A stretch of DNA of 21,587 nucleotides from UBA2160 sp964588665 (lineage in GTDB: Bacteria > Chloroflexota > Dehalococcoidia > Lucifugimonadales > UBA1123), in NCBI GenBank assembly GCA_964588665.1, contig CAZPQQ010000056.1, positions 1-21,587 on the forward strand, in the 5' to 3' direction. This document shows positions 15,602-21,587 of this stretch, one piece after another. Each line of letters starts with the position of its first letter. Position 1 is the first letter of the stretch. Position numbers and translations under genes: made by a program. The notes under the pieces are model-generated. The model ran no database searches, had not been told where the DNA came from, and saw only the letters and a list, made by a program, of their open reading frames with translations.

Positions 15602-15627
15602 AAAGTGCTCTGAGGAACCGTGTGGGT

Positions 15628-17382
15628 TCAGGAAGCCTTCGGGCCATCCCCGTTGGAGCGATACGATCGCACGAAACCCAGGCCCGCTAGGTGCTCTACG
15701 ATGGCGCTGGCGTTCGCCTCGGCGCTATTGGCGACGGTGTCCAACTTGATCTCGGGATTCAACGGCTCCTCGTAGGGGTCGTCGATGCCCGTGAATCCGG
15801 TGATCTCGCCGCGACGGGCTTTGGCGTACATGCCCTTGGCGTCCCTGGATTCGCAGACCTCCAACGGGGTGTCCATGAACACCTCGATGAACTGCTCGGG
15901 GCCGACCATGTTCCGGACATCGTCTCTCGTGGCACGATACGGACTGATCGCCGCGCAGATGACGATCCCGCCGTGCCTCACGATTTCCGCGGCCACGTAA
16001 CCGATTCGGCGGATGTTGGTGTCGCGGTCTTCAGGAGAAAAGCCCAGGCCTTTGGACAGGTGCGTTCGGACCACGTCGCCGTCCAACACCGTCACTTGCC
16101 TGCCCTGCTCCATCAGTTGCACGACCAGCATTTCAGCGGTCGTTGACTTACCGGAGCCGCTCAGTCCCGTGAACCATATACACGCGCCCTGGCGGGTTTT
16201 CGGCGGGTAGGTCTCTGCGAGTATCTCTGCAACTTCGGGCCGCGTGAACCACGACGGCAACGGCTTGCCGACGTTGAGGAACTGTTCCCTCACCTGGGTT
16301 CCGGAAATGGAGGCCGTCTTCGCACCTTCATCTAAGTCGGAGACCTGCTCGTAGCGGTCTTCATCCGGCAGGTAGACGAGTTCTGTGAACGGAACCATGC
16401 CCACGCCCAACTCGTCGACGTGTTTCTCCATTGCCTCCTGAGCGTCGTAAGGACCGTAGAACGGCTCGCCCTTGGAATCGACTCCGGGACCGGCGTGGTC
16501 TCGGCCGATGATCAGGTGGTTGGCGCCGAAGTTGCGGCGGATGATCGCATGCCACAACGCTTCCCTCGGGCCGCCCATCCGCATTGCCAGCGGCAGCAGC
16601 GACAGGAGCACACGGTCGGCATCGTAGTATCGCTCTGTCAGCGCCTGGTATGTGCGGACACGGGTGAAGTGGTCAACGTCGCCCGGCCTAGTCAGTCCGA
16701 CGACCGGGTGCAGGAGCAAGACGCCGTCCACTTGGTCAGCCGCGCGCTTGGTCAACTCTTCGTGGACGCGATGCAGCGGGTTTCGTGTCTGGAACGCGAC
16801 GACGTTCGCCCTGCCGGTTCGTGCCAACATCGCTCGAGTCTGAGCCGGCGTGTGCCGTATCTCACGATAATCGGGATGCCCGGGGAGTTGGAGAACTTTG
16901 ATCGCTCCGGAGATGTTGCGGGCGCCCCATCGGTGCATTTCCGCCACCAGAGGGTGCCTTACATCGGTCGTGCCGAAGACTTTGAGGGAGGTCTCGTCGA
17001 GGTCCCAATTGTAGATGTCTTCGACGTCCATAACGGCTAGGATGTTGTTTCTGGAGTCGCGCAACGCGATCCGCTGGTTCAGCGATACTTCGGCGTCGTC
17101 GCCCACTGGCAACGTGATGGGGATCGGGAACAGCGTCCCATCCGTGAGTCGCATGCTGTCCAGCACGCTTTGGTAGTCGTCTTTGGACATGAACCGGTCG
17201 AGAGGCGAAAACCCTCCGACTGCCATCAACTCAAGGTCACAAGCCACCCGCTCCGAGATTTGGATCGAAGGCAGCTTGTTCGCTTCAGACCTGAGATCTT
17301 CCGCCTGGTCTGCCGGCACCATGAGATCGATGAGCGCGCCCCCGTACGGCGCCACCAATGAGGTTTCCGTGGATTCCAACAC
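15628..17382 (-). CDS. sat-cysC: Bifunctional sulfate adenylyltransferase / adenylylsulfate kinase
   Basis: Cytosolic fused enzyme of 584 aa: ATP sulfurylase makes APS from sulfate and ATP, and the kinase part phosphorylates APS to PAPS. The N-terminal sulfurylase half (to about 390) shows a substrate loop FQTRNPLHRVHEELTKRA, LLLHPVVGLTRPGDVDHFTRVRTY, LSLLPLAMRMGGPREALWHAIIRRNFGANHLIIGRDHAGPG and SISGTQVRE. The C-terminal kinase half shows Walker A GLSGSGKST, DGDVVRTHLSKGLGFSPEDRDTNIRRIGYVA, AAISPYRATRDDVR and GIDDPYEEP. Motifs of both active sites are intact. The start is GTG at 17382 with GAGGA upstream at 12-nt spacing; the TTG next to it is an alternative. It lies 78 nt downstream of cysH in the same direction and is probably co-transcribed. 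Confidence 0.96.
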   Translation of the reverse strand: MLESTETSLVAPYGGALIDLMVPADQAEDLRSEANKLPSIQISERVACDLELMAVGGFSPLDRFMSKDDYQSVLDSMRLTDGTLFPIPITLPVGDDAEVSLNQRIALRDSRNNILAVMDVEDIYNWDLDETSLKVFGTTDVRHPLVAEMHRWGARNISGAIKVLQLPGHPDYREIRHTPAQTRAMLARTGRANVVAFQTRNPLHRVHEELTKRAADQVDGVLLLHPVVGLTRPGDVDHFTRVRTYQALTERYYDADRVLLSLLPLAMRMGGPREALWHAIIRRNFGANHLIIGRDHAGPGVDSKGEPFYGPYDAQEAMEKHVDELGVGMVPFTELVYLPDEDRYEQVSDLDEGAKTASISGTQVREQFLNVGKPLPSWFTRPEVAEILAETYPPKTRQGACIWFTGLSGSGKSTTAEMLVVQLMEQGRQVTVLDGDVVRTHLSKGLGFSPEDRDTNIRRIGYVAAEIVRHGGIVICAAISPYRATRDDVRNMVGPEQFIEVFMDTPLEVCESRDAKGMYAKARRGEITGFTGIDDPYEEPLNPEIKLDTVANSAEANASAIVEHLAGLGFVRSYRSNGDGPKAS

Positions 17383-17436
17383 CTTTGCGATTTCCTCTCT
17401 ATTCTTTCGGCTCTTGGCTTCAGTAACTATGATAAC

Positions 17437-17457
17437 GCATCAGGCAACCCCTGATGC
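17437..17457 (-). other. Intergenic hairpin between cysH and sat-cysC
   Basis: Perfect 8-bp stem GCATCAGG/CCTGATGC with a 5-nt loop, starting 4 nt after the cysH stop codon. It is followed on the minus strand by GTTATCATAGTT, which is not a clear U-tract. It may lower readthrough or protect the cysH mRNA end. Confidence 0.5.
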
Positions 17458-17460
17458 CGG

Positions 17461-18222
17461 TTAAGACGTGGCTTTGACTTCTTCGGCCCACCCTGGGCCC
17501 ATATGAATGCCGCACTCTTTCGGCACGCTGTCATCCTCCCACCACCATCGTCCTGCACGGGTGTCCTCACCGGCGGATATCGGCCGAGTGCAGGGAGCGC
17601 ATCCGATGCTGGTGTACCCAATGTCGTACAGTTTGTTGTAGGGCACGTCGTTGGCTTTGATGTACGCCCACACCCTTTCGTCGGTCCAGTCGGCCAGCGG
17701 GTTCACTTTGACGATTCCGCCGTGCGCATCGTCGATCTCGATCTTGCCGACGTCTCGGCGGGTCGCGGAGTGCGACCGACGGACTCCCGCGATCCATGCG
17801 TCCAGACCCTCCAGGAGTTTCTCCATCGGGTGGGTCTTGCGGATCTGGCAGCACAGGAGCCTGAGCGAAACGCTGTTGTAAAAGGCGTTGGCGCCGAACT
17901 GCGTCAAGAAATCGGAGACCTCGTTGTGGTCGGGCAGATAGGTTTCGATTGGAATGTCATATCGCTCTCGAATTGCGTCGATCAAATTGTAGGTCTCGGG
18001 CGGCATGCGGCCTGTGTCGATGGTCGCGACCCTGAGGTCGACCCCCATCCGGTGGGCTATGTCGAGGATGACCATCCCGTCGGCCTGGAAGCTGGTGCTC
18101 AACGCGACCTGGCTTCCAAAAGCATTTGCCGTCCACTCGATAACCTCCTGCGCGGTCCAGCCCTCGGCCTGGGACCTCGCGCTCTCCACATCCACCTTCG
18201 CCGCCGTCAATAGTTCGGTCAT
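17461..18222 (-). CDS. cysH: Phosphoadenylyl/adenylylsulfate reductase, iron-sulfur (APS reductase) type
   Basis: Cytosolic reductase of 253 aa that reduces activated sulfate to sulfite. Motifs: ALSTSFQADGMVILDI (the PP-loop S(T/F)S.Q.. region), TIDTGRMPPETY, the cluster cysteines in RLLCCQIRK and IGCAPCTRPI, and the catalytic Cys in KECGIH. The paired CC and CxxC are the signature of [4Fe-4S] enzymes that use APS; PAPS-type CysH lacks them. The arginine loop is GVRRSHSATR, where RR(D/E)QSPTR is usual, so it is somewhat divergent. Start: ATG at 18222 with AGGGGA about 8 nt upstream. A 28-codon in-frame extension to 18306 would be translated through the terminator stem and is rejected. It is the first gene of a unit with the fused sulfurylase/kinase gene. 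Confidence 0.92.
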   Translation of the reverse strand: MTELLTAAKVDVESARSQAEGWTAQEVIEWTANAFGSQVALSTSFQADGMVILDIAHRMGVDLRVATIDTGRMPPETYNLIDAIRERYDIPIETYLPDHNEVSDFLTQFGANAFYNSVSLRLLCCQIRKTHPMEKLLEGLDAWIAGVRRSHSATRRDVGKIEIDDAHGGIVKVNPLADWTDERVWAYIKANDVPYNKLYDIGYTSIGCAPCTRPISAGEDTRAGRWWWEDDSVPKECGIHMGPGWAEEVKATS

Positions 18223-18253
18223 CAACTCGTCCCCTGGGTGTAAATTTGGCAAT

Positions 18254-18288
18254 AAAAAAACCCCCGACGCTTCAAGCAATCGGGGGTT
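18254..18288 (-). terminator. Intrinsic terminator in the cysH leader (attenuator)
   Basis: On the minus strand: stem AACCCCCGA (18288-18280) / TCGGGGGTT (18267-18259) with a 12-nt loop, then a run of seven T (18260-18254). It lies about 30 nt upstream of the cysH ATG and downstream of the candidate promoter at 18433-18461, so cysH transcripts must read through it. It is not merely the terminator of the preceding gene, because a promoter lies between. Confidence 0.9.
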
Positions 18289-18307
18289 CACGAATCCGTA
18301 TTTCACA

Positions 18308-18388
18308 CTAGCGTGTCACACGTGGGCGCCTCAGCACGCACACGACGCCACATTGAGCGCATCCCCCTGTAAGGGCATACAACAACAT
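18308..18388 (-). CDS. Candidate cysteine-containing leader peptide upstream of cysH
   Basis: A 26-codon ORF (ATG at 18388, TAG ending at 18308) begins MLLYALTGGCAQCGVVCVL and ends with an Arg-rich tail. It has three Cys codons in eight residues (10, 13, 17). It lies in the cysH leader between the promoter and the terminator, the place of a leader peptide in ribosome-mediated attenuation by amino-acid supply. Cys codons at this density are unusual for chance sequence. No strong SD is seen before the ATG, and this weakens the call. A hairpin CGTGT...ACACG overlaps its 3' half. Confidence 0.45.
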   Translation of the reverse strand: MLLYALTGGCAQCGVVCVLRRPRVTR

Positions 18389-18432
18389 GTACACGCCTGA
18401 ATGCTAATGACTTCTTTCACAACCACGGAATA

Positions 18433-18461
18433 ATACTAACGCCCTTCGTTGTTCCTGTCAA
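18433..18461 (-). promoter_or_regulatory. Sigma70-type promoter of cysH
   Basis: On the minus strand: TTGACA (18461-18456), exactly 17-nt spacer, TAGTAT (18438-18433). Predicted start near 18426, giving an approximately 200-nt leader. The -35 lies 5 nt after the stop codon of the preceding dehydratase gene, so cysH has its own promoter. Confidence 0.75.
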
Positions 18462-18466
18462 TCCGT

Positions 18467-19633
18467 TCATGAAACTGCCCGTTCAATGTCGTCCAGGGTA
18501 AGCTCGATGCCGAAGCCTGGGGCGTCGTTGGGCACGAGGTAGCCGTCCTCGGGCACGGCCATGCCCGGGGTCCGTCGTTCCCCTTCGCTCAACGGAATCC
18601 CCGGGGCCGAGCCGACGAAAAACTCACCCATCGGAACGTTGGGCATGGCGAAGCTCGTATGCTGCCCATAGGCGTCGTTCATGCCGCCGTGAGGGATGAC
18701 GCCGATGCCGGCTGCCTCGGCGATATGACATATCTTCACCGTCGCCGTCACGCCTCCGACCCATTGGATGTCCGGTTGTAGGTAGTCGACCACCCTGCCG
18801 CTCACGGCCGACAGGAACGGCAACGGCGTGTACCAATGCTCGCCGGTGGCCAGGCTCTGCCACGGCACTCGCTTTCGCATCTCCGCGAATCCCTGGAAGT
18901 CCTCTGGCATGAGGCAGTCTTCCAGCCATTTCAAGTTGTAGGGACGCAGCCTCTCCGTGAGTCTGACCGCGAACTCCAGATCGAAGGCCATCCAGCAATC
19001 CAACATCAACTCTACATGCGGGCCGATCAGATCTCGAGCGCTGGCCACCAGTTCTTCGTTCCCTTCCAATCCCGCAAGGCCGTCGGCGGGTCCGTACGGG
19101 CAAGCAAGTTTCGTCGCTTTGAAGCCAAGCTCCATGGGCCAGTCGGTGTCGTTGCCCGTGGCATAACACGTCATCCGATCTCTCGCGGGGCCGCCCAGAA
19201 GCTCGTAGACTGGTCTCTCGAGCAGCTTTCCTTTCAGGTCCCACAAAGCCAGGTCGATGGCGCTGATGGCGTAGCTCGCCATGCCCGCCGAGCTGTATGG
19301 CGACGCCAGTCGAAACATCATGTCCCAGATCTTCTCGGTCGCCATGCAGTCCTCACCGACAAGCAGCGGGCCCAGATGGTCGTTGATTATGGATTCGACG
19401 GGCGCGCCGTGGGTGGTCATGCCGAGGCCCCACGTGCCGTCGTCCGCGACGACGACGCACCCGACCTGTTCCCACGGCGGGGCCCACTGGCTTCTGAGCG
19501 CTTTGTACTTTGGGTATCTGGAGACGGGATTGGCCACCTCAGCGCCATCGGTCCACGCCGGCCTTCGCGCTTTTGCCGACGGCGCAGGCTGCGGCAACCG
19601 AAGCGTCGCAGCTCGGATTTCCTTGATCTTCAT
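18467..19633 (-). CDS. L-rhamnonate dehydratase-like enolase superfamily protein
   Basis: Cytosolic enzyme of 388 aa of the mandelate racemase/enolase superfamily. The sequence closely follows L-rhamnonate dehydratase as I know it: PAWTDGAEVANPVSRYPKYKALRSQW, GTWGLGMTTHG, IINDHLGPLLVGED, WDMMFRLASPYSSAGMASYAISAIDLALWDLKGKLL, CYATGNDTDW, and KATKLACPYGPADGL. Metal ligands are LDCW (Asp), WLED (Glu) and ATGEHWYT (Glu), and the catalytic His is in VIPHGGMND. It would remove water from a sugar acid to give a 2-keto-3-deoxy acid. Start: ATG at 19633 with GGAGG 7 nt upstream; the 31-codon extension to 19726 is not supported. The gene stands alone with no aldolase or kinase partners, so the exact sugar acid is inferred. 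Confidence 0.9.
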   Translation of the reverse strand: MKIKEIRAATLRLPQPAPSAKARRPAWTDGAEVANPVSRYPKYKALRSQWAPPWEQVGCVVVADDGTWGLGMTTHGAPVESIINDHLGPLLVGEDCMATEKIWDMMFRLASPYSSAGMASYAISAIDLALWDLKGKLLERPVYELLGGPARDRMTCYATGNDTDWPMELGFKATKLACPYGPADGLAGLEGNEELVASARDLIGPHVELMLDCWMAFDLEFAVRLTERLRPYNLKWLEDCLMPEDFQGFAEMRKRVPWQSLATGEHWYTPLPFLSAVSGRVVDYLQPDIQWVGGVTATVKICHIAEAAGIGVIPHGGMNDAYGQHTSFAMPNVPMGEFFVGSAPGIPLSEGERRTPGMAVPEDGYLVPNDAPGFGIELTLDDIERAVS

Positions 19634-19783
19634 TACAATTCCTCCACGATCCGTTCCGGCCAATGCTGTGACGTGATGCAACGAATTGTATTGCGAAACG
19701 CGGTTGGGCGAAAGCTGAGCGACCATTCGGCGGCGCCAACGGTCAACGCAGGATCGGCGGGCGCGCTACCCTGGCTTTCGGCA

Positions 19784-19810
19784 GTCGGCTGTCGGCTGTC
19801 GGCTGTCGGC
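19784..19810. repeat. Heptamer tandem repeat (GTCGGCT, nearly four copies)
   Basis: GTCGGCT is repeated at 19784-19790, 19791-19797, 19798-19804 and (GTCGGC) 19805-19810, between the dehydratase gene and ssrA. Such simple repeats vary by slippage; it has no known role here. Confidence 0.85.
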
Positions 19811-19882
19811 GAGCCTGCGACTTTGGGGCGCCGTTCGCGGGTCAGCCTCAATTGGTCCAGGCGGAGTCTCGCCTGCCGGTGG

Positions 19883-19888
19883 TATAAT
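19883..19888 (+). promoter_or_regulatory. -10 box upstream of ssrA
   Basis: A perfect TATAAT, 11 nt before the mature 5' end of the tmRNA, fits a short processed 5' leader. No -35 match is clear at the expected distance. Confidence 0.55.
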
Positions 19889-19899
19889 GGATGCGATGT

Positions 19900-20250
19900 G
19901 GGGACGCGTGGGTTCGACAGGGGGTGTCTTTGCGGGATTGCAGGCCGAGGCGCCATCTACCTCGTAAAAAGGTGGCAAACAATTAACTGGCGATAAACAG
20001 CTAGCAATAGCCGCTTAAGGCGGTTACGTCCACCGCAACCTATCTCCGAGGGGGGCGAATGGGCGACATAAATCGGAGTGCTGTCACGCCGATGCCGATG
20101 AGCGTGGCCTAAGACCATCGGCTGGCTCCAGTGCATCCCCACGCCGGTAAGGGCGCGCCGGAGCGAGAACTAAATACTGGCTAAGCTTGTAGCATATCTC
20201 GATCGAAGAGTCTTCTGGACGGGGAGTTCGACCCTCCCCCGTCTCCACCA
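19900..20250 (+). ncRNA. ssrA: Transfer-messenger RNA (tmRNA)
   Basis: tmRNA rescues stalled ribosomes: it is charged with alanine, enters the stalled ribosome with SmpB, and its short reading frame tags the unfinished protein for destruction. The 5' end GGGGACGCGUGGGUUCGACAG is the family start. The 3' end carries GGGAG-UUCGACC-CUCCC (T-arm) and CGUCUCC-ACCA (acceptor). GGGGACG pairs with CGUCUCC (one G-U). The length, 351 nt, is normal. The tag frame ends ...CUA GCA AUA GCC GCU UAA at 20016-20018; the resume codon is probably GGC at 19974, giving GKQLTGDKQLAIAA. The end AIAA is close to the usual ALAA. The GCA that would match the common AN... start is in a frame that stops after three codons. 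Confidence 0.95.
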
Positions 20251-20262
20251 CGAACACGGAAC

Positions 20263-20303
20263 ATCAGCCTCTTGCCCTCCGGCCGGAGGCTGATTTGGTT
20301 TTT
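20263..20303 (+). terminator. Intrinsic terminator of ssrA
   Basis: Perfect 9-bp stem ATCAGCCTC (20263-20271) / GAGGCTGAT (20286-20294) followed by TTGGTTTTT. It lies 13 nt beyond the tmRNA CCA end. Confidence 0.88.
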
Positions 20304-20356
20304 CAGGCTCGGTTCCGCCATCGCCTTCGCCAGCCCCGACCGTACCGAGTCACGTA

Positions 20357-20561
20357 TTGTCGGACGAAGACCGCCTGCGAGACATCGTCCGCGCCAACGT
20401 GGGTCGCTCCGCCGACGACATCCAAGCCGACCTCATCGCCCAAGTCGACTCGTTCGTGGCCGACGCCCGCCAAGTTCGACGACATAACGCTGCTCGTCGC
20501 TGTGCGCAGCTCTGCCCAAGAGGACACAGAGTCGCCGGGGGATGCAAAGACACAAACCTGA
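20357..20561 (+). pseudogene. Remnant of a SpoIIE/RsbU-type PP2C phosphatase C-terminus (frameshifted)
   Basis: In one frame, from about 20357 to 20473, the text reads LSDEDRLRDIVRANVGRSADDIQADLIAQVDSFVADARQ. In the next frame, from 20475, it reads FDDITLLVAVR and continues to a TGA at 20561. Together these match the end of PP2C phosphatases of the SpoIIE/RsbU family (erlr..l....gr.a.ei...i...v..F.g...q.DDiTll.vr). Removing one base, such as G20474, restores continuity. No catalytic N-terminal part is found upstream, where the tmRNA terminator lies. It is a decayed gene end and not a functional phosphatase; the single-base shift could be an assembly error but the missing body is not. Confidence 0.7.
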
Positions 20562-21198
20562 GTCAACCAGTGCGCTCGACCCGAGCCCAGCGTGTCAAGA
20601 CGCCGGGCTTCTTCAGCATTCGCCAGAGACGGAAAAGGAACGGCGTCAACTGCTTGCTGGCCGGGCGGAGTCATGTCCGATTGCTCTGGCTTTGCTCTTT
20701 TGTCAACATCCCCCGCCTTATCGTCGAGCACCAACAAGATGCCTGAGCCCTCTCGAGTCGCGGGGGATAATCGTTGAGATTGGAACCTGATCTGCCTTGG
20801 CGTCTACGTTGGAGAAAGTTAGTATTTGTCCAAATACCGGAGACCGTCTCGAAGAAGATGGGGGCCGATGGCCGGTCCGATGCCTGACTCAGTATGCGCA
20901 CGCCACAAGAGCGGGATCAGACGGCCTGCAGGCGATGGCTCGGACCCATCGAGGCGCTTTCTCCGATGTGCGCAGCCGAAAGCAGCGCGTTGGTATGCGG
21001 CACGAGCGGACTCGCCGGCCCAACGACAAATACGAGACTTCATTCAGAAATCTGATAATCGGAATTTGACCCGCGACAGCAACGACGTTGACCAAATCAG
21101 CGTATGTAAGAGGACCGAAGGCGGACGGGAGAAATCCGGGTTCGAACGCCATTCCGCATCAATCATCCTGTCTGCACGCAATCTCTTGAGGGGCGCCG
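20562..21198. other. Long stretch with no recognisable gene
   Basis: In these 637 nt, frames of 60-144 codons exist on both strands, but none shows a ribosome site, a family motif or consistent codon use. One minus-strand frame (20303-20737) runs antisense through the phosphatase remnant. I see no repeat of the ssrA 3' end that would mark an integrated element. It may be decayed coding sequence. Confidence 0.55.
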
Positions 21199-21587
21199 AT
21201 GGATTCAAACAACAGGATTCTGATAGTTGAAGACCAGGCGTCGCTGCGAACCCTCGCCCGCCTGTGGTTGGAACTCGAAGGCTACGATGTCGTTCTGGCG
21301 TCAGACGGTATTGAAGGCCTCCGACGCTTCGCCGATTCCACTCCCGACTTGATCGTCACGGATATGAACATGCCTCGGATGAACGGCATCGAGTTCAGCA
21401 GATCAGTTCGAGTCACGTCGAGCATCCCGATTATCATGTGGAGTTCGAACCCCAACCGTCCGAATTTGACGCTCGGATCAAGGCCTCTGATCGACGACTA
21501 CGCCGACAAGACGGGCGATTCCAGAGACTTGACTGTCAAGGGCGGAGTGAAAGTGTACCAGTGGGGCGGAGTAAAACCGCACGACTG
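21199..21587 (+). CDS. Response regulator receiver domain, cut by the window end
   Basis: ATG at 21199 with GAGGGG 5-6 nt upstream. The 129 visible codons begin MDSNNRILIVEDQASLRTLARLWLELEGYDVVLASDGIEGL and continue DLIVTDMNMPRMNGIEFSR, which contains the phosphorylated Asp and the DMNMPRMNG signature. The Thr/Ser switch is IIMWSS. The conserved Lys appears as DDYADKTG, without the usual following Pro. The region between beta4 and beta5 is short. No output domain is seen before the window ends, so it may be a single-domain regulator or a longer protein. Its kinase is unknown; the hybrid kinase at 382 is about 19 kb away. Confidence 0.82.
   Translation, partial: MDSNNRILIVEDQASLRTLARLWLELEGYDVVLASDGIEGLRRFADSTPDLIVTDMNMPRMNGIEFSRSVRVTSSIPIIMWSSNPNRPNLTLGSRPLIDDYADKTGDSRDLTVKGGVKVYQWGGVKPHD

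Noticed and set aside
18223..18306. 28-codon N-terminal extension of cysH
   Set aside because: It would be translated through the terminator stem and T-run; the ATG at 18222 has a good ribosome site and the family begins there.
19634..19726. 31-codon extension of the rhamnonate-dehydratase-like gene
   Set aside because: GGAGG lies directly before the ATG at 19633, and the family start MKIKEIRA is there.
18836..19996. 386-codon plus-strand frame
   Set aside because: Antisense to the dehydratase gene and runs into ssrA; it is an open frame caused by GC-rich codon bias.
20303..20737. 144-codon minus-strand frame near the phosphatase remnant
   Set aside because: It runs antisense to the SpoIIE-like tail and has no recognisable domain; its ILLVLDDK start only superficially resembles a receiver.
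21130..21160. GGGTTCGAAC, like a tRNA T-loop
   Set aside because: The flanks do not pair as a T-stem, and no acceptor stem or CCA is found.
1..21587. CRISPR arrays, IS elements, rRNA or tRNA genes
   Set aside because: No regularly spaced repeats, transposase motifs or rRNA segments were seen; the only tRNA-like structure is the tmRNA.

Overview
The window looks like about 21.6 kb of a moderately GC-rich bacterial chromosome, most probably Chloroflexota of the SAR202/Dehalococcoidia kind. This is inferred from gene style: a dipeptide-type binding lipoprotein with a long Ala/Pro tether, a sugar-acid enolase-superfamily dehydratase, a fused sulfurylase/APS kinase, and a FlaF/FlaG-like membrane protein. 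No rRNA or marker gene is present to prove it. No phage, IS element or CRISPR array was seen.

Layout. 1-381: no supported gene. 382-2322 (+): hybrid sensor kinase whose N-terminal receiver lacks its phospho-acceptor Asp. 2398-3795 (-): zinc-ribbon, single-TM, PQQ-repeat beta-propeller protein, convergent with the kinase. 4072-8283 (+): peptide/opine-type ABC importer (lipoprotein plus two permeases, no ATPase genes). 8551-13122 (-): four-gene catabolic-looking cluster transcribed as hydroxypyruvate-isomerase-like gene, AceE/transketolase-like TPP enzyme, AroQ-like protein and beta-propeller protein, with a good promoter and an inverted repeat over the predicted start site. 13295-15567 (+): FlaF/FlaG-like membrane protein, conserved small protein, FmdB-type zinc ribbon, NIPSNAP-like protein. 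15628-18222 (-): sulfate assimilation unit, cysH (APS-reductase type) then fused sat-cysC. 18467-19633 (-): L-rhamnonate-dehydratase-like enzyme. 19900-20250 (+): ssrA (tmRNA) with its own terminator. 20357-20561: frameshifted remnant of a SpoIIE/RsbU-type phosphatase C-terminus. 21199-end (+): response regulator cut by the window edge.

Working together. The importer and the hyi / TPP-enzyme / AroQ-like / propeller cluster, with the nearby rhamnonate-dehydratase-like gene, suggest uptake and breakdown of small oxidised organic compounds. The sulfur genes make APS/PAPS and reduce APS to sulfite.

The most interesting signal is the roughly 200-nt leader of cysH. It has a near-consensus sigma70 promoter right after the previous gene's stop codon, then a 26-codon ORF with three Cys codons, then a perfect intrinsic terminator that transcripts must pass to reach cysH. 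This reads as a cysteine-responsive attenuator. The second is the AroQ-like protein, which keeps the fold signature but has lost most catalytic residues of type II dehydroquinase and sits in a catabolic cluster.
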